From: Flammeovirgaceae bacterium UBA5867
GTDB lineage: Bacteria > Bacteroidota > Bacteroidia > Cytophagales > Cyclobacteriaceae
Direction: 5' to 3'
Assembly (NCBI GenBank): GCA_002432545.1
Contig: DJFR01000001.1
Location: 10,487 to 45,924 of the forward strand
Length of the DNA stretch: 35,438 nucleotides
Shown here one piece after another: positions 31,296-35,438 of the stretch. The position numbers and the translations under genes were made by a program. The notes beneath the pieces were generated by a model. It did no database searches and was not told the origin of the DNA. It saw only the letters and a list, made by a program, of their open reading frames with translations. Every line of letters begins with the position of its first letter. The first letter of the stretch is position 1.

Positions 31296-32588
31296 ATGAA
31301 GCAATTTCTTTTTGTACTAGCGGTCTTCGCGATGGCATCGTGTGGTGTAGACTCTTCGGAGATCGGTACAGACTTTTTTAACGAAGGTGCACTTGATTTT
31401 TCCTATATCGATTCATCATCGGTTAAACTCTCTACAATACGTTTGGATAACCTTACTTCTGCGGGGGGTGCACGCATCCTGCTCGGCTCGCATGTAGATG
31501 AAAAACTTGGTCGCATCACAGCATCATCGTACTTCCAGGTGGTGCCGGCATCTTCGAATATGAACCTGGAAGACGAAGATGTGTCTTATGAATATATAGC
31601 CCTCGTATTGAAATATGATCATTACTCATATTATGATACAACGGCTGCCATGAAGCTGAACGTGCACTATGTAAACGAAGAGATTGCCTACGATGACGAT
31701 GGCAAACTCTATAGCGATAAAACTTTTTCAGTTGATGAAACGTCACTCGGCTCGGTAACTTTTACACCCCGCCCGAATCGTACTGCTGATTCTGTTGAAA
31801 TTAGACTCTCAGACGAACTGGGTAAAGATCTTTTTGCAAAGGCCACGAGTGGCAGTGAGCAATTGAGTACATCAGCTGAATTTCTGCGTCACTTCCGCGG
31901 ACTCGCTGTATTCCCGGATTCAACCACTTCAACCTGTATGCTTGGCTTTAGTGTTACCCCCGAGCTGCGCGTATACTATAAAGACAAAAGTACAGTTCCC
32001 ATTACAACGGATAATTACCTGTCGTTCGCAGCGTCTACTTCCAATATCATATATACACACATCCATAGCGATATAACGGGTACCAAGCTCACATCCCTTA
32101 CTGAAACTGACACCAGGCTGAGTGCCGATGTAACCGATGAGCAATCTTATCTGCAGGCAGGCGCAGGCTTGCTGCTGCGTGTAGACATGCCGTATCTGCG
32201 TTCGCTGAAACAAATTGAAAATTTCTATCCGACACAGGCTACGCTGGATATATACCCGATCCGTAAATCATTCGATGATGAAACGCCTTTACCTTCATCG
32301 TTAGTAGTGTATCAAGCCGACAAGAAAAATAATTTCTATGCGCAATATGGTCTTAACGCTGCCCTGTTAACAGATACAGACCTGGGCCGCTATACGCGCT
32401 ATACACTGGATGTAACATCTTTTGTAAAAGAACAGATGGAGCTGGAGGAGTTGAATGAGAATGGTTTGGTATTCATGCTTTCTGAAAACTACCCGGTATC
32501 TGTCAATCGCATCTATGCCGGAAGCAACGGAGTAGATTATGAAACACGCCTGAGAATATATTATGTCACTGTAAATAACAACAACTAA
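31296..32588 (+). CDS. DUF4270 family lipoprotein
   Basis: The 430-residue lipoprotein has its lipobox at M-A-S-C (Cys16). The opening G-V-D-S-S-E-I-G-T-D-F and the L-L-G-S-H-V-D-E-K-L-G-R-I-T-A-S-S-Y-F-Q segment are the signature of DUF4270. The rest is beta-rich with paired Y-D-T-T / V-H-Y-V-N strands and ends L-R-I-Y-Y-V-T-V. The family is confined to Bacteroidota and its role is unknown; position next to outer-membrane proteins suggests a surface adhesin or matrix component. Gene 2 of the operon starts 3 bases after this stop. An SD-like CGGAGA is 10 bases upstream of the start. Confidence 0.9.
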   Translation: MKQFLFVLAVFAMASCGVDSSEIGTDFFNEGALDFSYIDSSSVKLSTIRLDNLTSAGGARILLGSHVDEKLGRITASSYFQVVPASSNMNLEDEDVSYEYIALVLKYDHYSYYDTTAAMKLNVHYVNEEIAYDDDGKLYSDKTFSVDETSLGSVTFTPRPNRTADSVEIRLSDELGKDLFAKATSGSEQLSTSAEFLRHFRGLAVFPDSTTSTCMLGFSVTPELRVYYKDKSTVPITTDNYLSFAASTSNIIYTHIHSDITGTKLTSLTETDTRLSADVTDEQSYLQAGAGLLLRVDMPYLRSLKQIENFYPTQATLDIYPIRKSFDDETPLPSSLVVYQADKKNNFYAQYGLNAALLTDTDLGRYTRYTLDVTSFVKEQMELEELNENGLVFMLSENYPVSVNRIYAGSNGVDYETRLRIYYVTVNNNN

Positions 32589-32591
32589 AGA

Positions 32592-33626
32592 ATGAAACAG
32601 ATAAAAATAGCAACTGCGCTTCTTGCGCTGGTCGGGTTTATGATGTTTACGGCCTGCTCTTCTTCAGACGATGATGAAACCAACGAGGGTAACTGGACGA
32701 AGGTAACTCCTTTTAAAGGTGTTAAGCGCTCGGGAGCATTTTCGTTTACCATTGGTACAAAAGTATTTGTAGGCACAGGCTATGATGGCGATGATTATTG
32801 GAACGATGCCTATGGCTTTGATATTAACAATGGCTATTGGGAATCTATTGCTGAATTTCCAGGTACACCGCGCGAACGTGCTGTTGCTTTTAGCGTAGGT
32901 GGTAAAGGATATGTAGGGCTTGGCTACAACCGCGATGAAGATACCGAAGAGCTCCGCGATTTCTGGGTATATGATCCTACCACGAACACATGGGATTCAT
33001 TAGGTCTCTTCGGAGGTTCTGCCCGCTATAGCGCTGTTGCTTTCTCCATAGGATCGTACGGATATGTAGGTACAGGATATGATGGTGATAACACAAACAG
33101 TGATTTCTGGCAATACGATCCGTCTACCAATACCTGGAAAGAGATTGTAAGTTATCCGGGTGATAAACTTGAATCGGCACTTGCATTTGTAATCAATGGT
33201 AAAGCATATATAGGTACTGGTTGGGACAATGGTTTACATAACCTTGACTTCTGGGAATTTGTACCCGGTACAGATGGCGGTAATCCTACCTGGACAAAAC
33301 GTTCACCGGATGATGATGAATCAGATTACGATGAATTTAAACTTGCCATGTATCGTCATGATGCTGTAGCCGTAACGGTGGGTAACTATGCCTATATTAT
33401 TGGCGGTGTATCTTCCAGTGGGGCAATTGATAAAACAGTATATGTATTTGATGCCACTACATTTGACTGGGATGATCGCACATCCTTTGAAGGATCCGCA
33501 AGAAGTCTCGCAGTAGGATATGTATTGAGCGACCGCATCTTTGTAGGCACAGGCCAGAACGGCACGAGCCGCTACGATGACATCTGGGAGTTTAAGCCGA
33601 ACGAAGAATATGACGAAACATACTAG
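32592..33626 (+). CDS. Kelch-repeat surface lipoprotein
   Basis: The 344-residue lipoprotein has its lipobox at F-T-A-C (Cys22) directly followed by S-S-S-D-D-D-E, an acidic lipoprotein export signal that in Bacteroidota directs proteins to the cell surface. Six kelch blades follow at about 50-residue intervals. Each has a hydrophobic strand, an aromatic-Gly turn written G-T-G/G-L-G-Y where canonical kelch repeats have Gly-Gly, and a D-F-W-x-Y-D-P-x-x-N-T-W style end strand. Only the fifth blade keeps an I-G-G doublet. The fold should be a six-blade propeller for protein or glycan contact. Cotranscribed with the DUF4270 gene. Confidence 0.92.
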   Translation: MKQIKIATALLALVGFMMFTACSSSDDDETNEGNWTKVTPFKGVKRSGAFSFTIGTKVFVGTGYDGDDYWNDAYGFDINNGYWESIAEFPGTPRERAVAFSVGGKGYVGLGYNRDEDTEELRDFWVYDPTTNTWDSLGLFGGSARYSAVAFSIGSYGYVGTGYDGDNTNSDFWQYDPSTNTWKEIVSYPGDKLESALAFVINGKAYIGTGWDNGLHNLDFWEFVPGTDGGNPTWTKRSPDDDESDYDEFKLAMYRHDAVAVTVGNYAYIIGGVSSSGAIDKTVYVFDATTFDWDDRTSFEGSARSLAVGYVLSDRIFVGTGQNGTSRYDDIWEFKPNEEYDETY

Positions 33627-33632
33627 CCATTG

Positions 33633-33703
33633 ACAGGTACGTTCGGTCAGTCCAATGCGTGTAGGGCTATCGATAGAAGGGACTGGCTGACTGAATGACC
33701 TGT
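33633..33703. repeat. Long imperfect inverted repeat A downstream of the kelch gene
   Basis: ACAGGT (33633-33638) pairs with ACCTGT (33698-33703). Inside, TTCGGTCAG (33642-33650) pairs with CTGACTGAA (33687-33695) with one G-T. A TCC/GGA pair and the palindrome CTATCGATAG (33667-33676) continue inward. There is no T tract, so it is not a classic terminator. Confidence 0.6.
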
Positions 33704-33758
33704 TGATGTATACCGGCTGACGAGGCAATAGTTATAGTACGAATGTATCCTGACCATT

Positions 33759-33804
33759 GGCAAGCACAACAGCTTTCTGTATTTTGCAGAAGGCTTGTGT
33801 TGCC
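33759..33804. repeat. Long imperfect inverted repeat B before the kinase gene
   Basis: The arm at 33759-33779 (GGCAAGCACAACAGCTTTCT then G) pairs with that at 33787-33804 (CAGAAGGCTTGTGTTGCC) with two bulges and one G-T, leaving a 7-base loop. No T tract follows. Together with repeat A it fills most of the 248-base gap before the kinase. Confidence 0.6.
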
Positions 33805-33874
33805 AGAAGACAAGCGCGAAGAAATAAAAAAAATGGAGTGAGCTGCATCCTGTGAGATAGGCTCAGTATAACAC

Positions 33875-34975
33875 GTGAAAAAAGGAGTTGTTAACAAAAT
33901 ACTGATCGTAGCACTGCACGTGTTTGGCTGGGCGTTATTGTTTATGATGCCCTTTCGTTTTTTGCGCTCCGGATCGAAATTTATAGGGCAGGGCATGCAC
34001 GGACCACCACCGCCAGACGGAGGACCTGCCAACCAGATGATCAATTCGGTTCCTTTTGATCCCATGTGGTTTCGCATCGAAGCCTTTGTTGTCAACGGTC
34101 TGCTCGCTATATTCTTTTACCTCAACATGTTTGTGCTGGTACCCCGGATACTTTCCAAAAGAGGATGGTGGCCCTATATATTCATCGTTATACTGGCTTT
34201 TAGTATATATATATTGGGCGGATATGTAATCCGGTTGGTGCTGATTCCGCATGATGAAATGGGACGTCCGTTTGGACCTCCGTTATTTATAGGTATACCT
34301 AATTTCCTGATGGTATTTGGGTTGAGCCTGGCGCTGCGCATTATGCAAGACCGCTCATCGTTTGAAGCTGCGTTGAAAGAACAGGAAAATGAAAAACTGA
34401 AATCAGAGCTTTCGTTTCTGCGTTCGCAGGTAAGCCCGCATTTCATGTTTAACGTTTTAAACAGTCTGGCTTCGCTTGCGCGGAAAAAATCGGATAAACT
34501 TGAATCGGCTATAATCCAGTTATCGCAGTTAATGCGTTACTCGTTATATCACACTGAGAAAAAAGTTTCGCTGGAGCAGGAGGCCGATTACCTGAATAAC
34601 TATATAGAATTACAGAAGCTCAGGTTTGGTTCTTCCATCAACATGCACTTTCATGTGGACATTGAACGCAAAGATTTGCTGATAGAACCGATGTTACTGG
34701 TGCCCTTTGTTGAAAATGCTTTTAAACATGGCGTAGGATTGATTCATGAGCCCGTTATTATTATATTACTGGAAGCTACTGCGTATCGCATCAGCTTTAC
34801 GGTGCGTAACCGCTTCAATCCTTCGGGTAATGAAATGAAGGACGAAAGCTCCGGCATCGGACTGCAGAATGTGCGAAGAAGATTAGACTTGCTGTACAAA
34901 GATTTATATACACTGGATATATACCAGACAGACGACAACTGGTTTATCACTGAACTGAAAATTATTCCTGAATAA
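33875..34975 (+). CDS. LytS/YehU-family sensor histidine kinase
   Basis: The 366-residue kinase starts with GTG at 33875 and has four N-terminal membrane helices (about 8-28, 66-90, 100-122, 138-157), a coiled linker (160-180) and the His_kinase domain. The phosphoacceptor is H189 (S-P-H-F-M-F-N), the N-box is V-E-N-A-F-K-H-G near N281, and G-I-G-L-Q-N is near 327. Positive-inside topology puts two Pro/Gly-rich loops in the periplasm: one with G-M-H-G-P-P-P-P-D-G-G (39-50) and one with P-H-D-E-M-G-R-P-F-G-P-P (125-136). These may be the sensing surface. The next gene, its regulator, starts 2 bases after the stop. Confidence 0.93.
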   Translation: MKKGVVNKILIVALHVFGWALLFMMPFRFLRSGSKFIGQGMHGPPPPDGGPANQMINSVPFDPMWFRIEAFVVNGLLAIFFYLNMFVLVPRILSKRGWWPYIFIVILAFSIYILGGYVIRLVLIPHDEMGRPFGPPLFIGIPNFLMVFGLSLALRIMQDRSSFEAALKEQENEKLKSELSFLRSQVSPHFMFNVLNSLASLARKKSDKLESAIIQLSQLMRYSLYHTEKKVSLEQEADYLNNYIELQKLRFGSSINMHFHVDIERKDLLIEPMLLVPFVENAFKHGVGLIHEPVIIILLEATAYRISFTVRNRFNPSGNEMKDESSGIGLQNVRRRLDLLYKDLYTLDIYQTDDNWFITELKIIPE

Positions 34976-34977
34976 AA

Positions 34978-35438
34978 ATGATGACGTGTGTTGCTGTTGA
35001 TGACGAGCCGCTGGCGCTCGACCTTCTGGAAGATAACATCAGGAAGATACCCTTTCTGAAGTTGGTGAAGAAATGTTCCAACGCACTGGAGGCAAACACC
35101 TTTATGCAAACGCAAAGTGTTGACCTCATTTTTCTCGATATACAAATGCCGGGCATTACCGGTATACAATTTCTGCAGGGTTTGTCCAAAAATCCACCAC
35201 TTGTTATTTTTATTACAGCATACGAGAAGTATGCGCTGGAAGGATATAATCTCGATGTAATCGATTATCTGTTAAAGCCTGTCTCATTTGAGCGTTTTCT
35301 GAAAGCAGTAAATAAAGCGTACGATAAATTCAATGCGCAAAAGGCTCCGGTAATACAAGCCAATGCAACCTATTTGTTTGTAAACTCCGAGTACAACCTG
35401 GTGCGTATAGATTTCAGTGATATAGCCTATATAGAAGG
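34978..35438 (+). CDS. LytTR-family response regulator, 5' part
   Basis: At least 153 residues are visible before the window ends. The receiver domain has the acidic pair D8-D9, phosphoacceptor D54 in F-L-D-I-Q-M-P, T near 80 and K of L-L-K-P. The start of the LytTR DNA-binding domain follows a Q-A-N linker (Y-L-F-V-N-S-E-Y-N-L-V-R-I). The two possible ATGs at 34978 and 34981 are adjacent; the first lies 2 bases after the kinase stop. LytTR regulators bind direct-repeat DNA and often control surface or envelope genes. It pairs with the LytS-type kinase. Confidence 0.93.
   Translation, partial: MMTCVAVDDEPLALDLLEDNIRKIPFLKLVKKCSNALEANTFMQTQSVDLIFLDIQMPGITGIQFLQGLSKNPPLVIFITAYEKYALEGYNLDVIDYLLKPVSFERFLKAVNKAYDKFNAQKAPVIQANATYLFVNSEYNLVRIDFSDIAYIE

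Noticed and set aside
1..35438. Search for CRISPR arrays, tRNA or rRNA genes, insertion sequences and prophage genes
   Set aside because: No regularly spaced repeats, no cloverleaf-like sequence and no transposase, integrase or phage structural gene was seen.

Overview
The window looks like a chromosomal segment of a Bacteroidota bacterium, most likely of the Cytophagia/Chitinophagia type. The evidence is a TonB-dependent receptor paired with a DUF4249 lipoprotein, a DUF4270 lipoprotein followed by a kelch-repeat lipoprotein with an acidic surface-export signal (C-S-S-S-D-D-D-E), many signal peptides ending in A-Q, few strong Shine-Dalgarno sites, LytS/LytTR signalling, and one good TAnnTTTG -7 promoter element. 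G+C is in the mid-40s by eye. TATA tetramers are strikingly frequent. I see no rRNA, tRNA, insertion sequence, prophage or CRISPR array.

Layout. 1-663: the 3' end of a GapN-type aldehyde dehydrogenase. 698-1338 (minus): a unit with a CsbD-like stress protein, a structured spacer, a possible 26-residue membrane peptide and a terminator. 1609-2615: a DUF1328 membrane peptide and an outer-membrane beta-barrel protein, each with its own terminator. 2969-4051 (minus): an AI-2E-family permease. 4240-7827: a tight five-gene operon (DUF2383, DUF4142 lipoprotein, a small 'PRPP synthetase'-like protein, YihY/BrkB membrane protein, FAD oxidoreductase). Together 1.0-7.8 kb reads as an envelope or general-stress island. 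7927-9793: a small secreted protein and a convergent MATE exporter. 10132-12300: a monocistronic TonB receptor with a promoter and a candidate operator. 12459-16302: an MBL-fold hydrolase, an unknown exported protein, a Rieske protein and an exported M20 amidohydrolase.

16355-19063 is the most unusual part. An XRE-type regulator diverges from about 845 bp with no convincing gene but with many inverted repeats: a candidate ~240-nt structured RNA ending in a strong terminator, a second run of hairpins, and two near-identical AATTCA...TGAATT palindromes, one at each side. It is followed by an overlapping gene pair, a 118-residue beta-rich protein and an exported coiled-coil/beta-barrel protein, neither of which I recognise.

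19077-23833 (all minus): KptA RNA 2'-phosphotransferase, acyl-CoA dehydrogenase, YugP-type zinc peptidase, and an orphan TPR histidine kinase. 24016-28345 (plus): TonB receptor plus DUF4249 lipoprotein, a SnoaL-like protein and an RBBP9-type hydrolase. 28369-30983 (minus): a carboxypeptidase-regulatory-like protein, a DUF985 cupin and a FadL-like outer-membrane protein. Diverging from the last are the DUF4270 and kelch lipoproteins (31296-33626), then a spacer with two long imperfect hairpins and a LytS/LytTR two-component pair that runs off the window.
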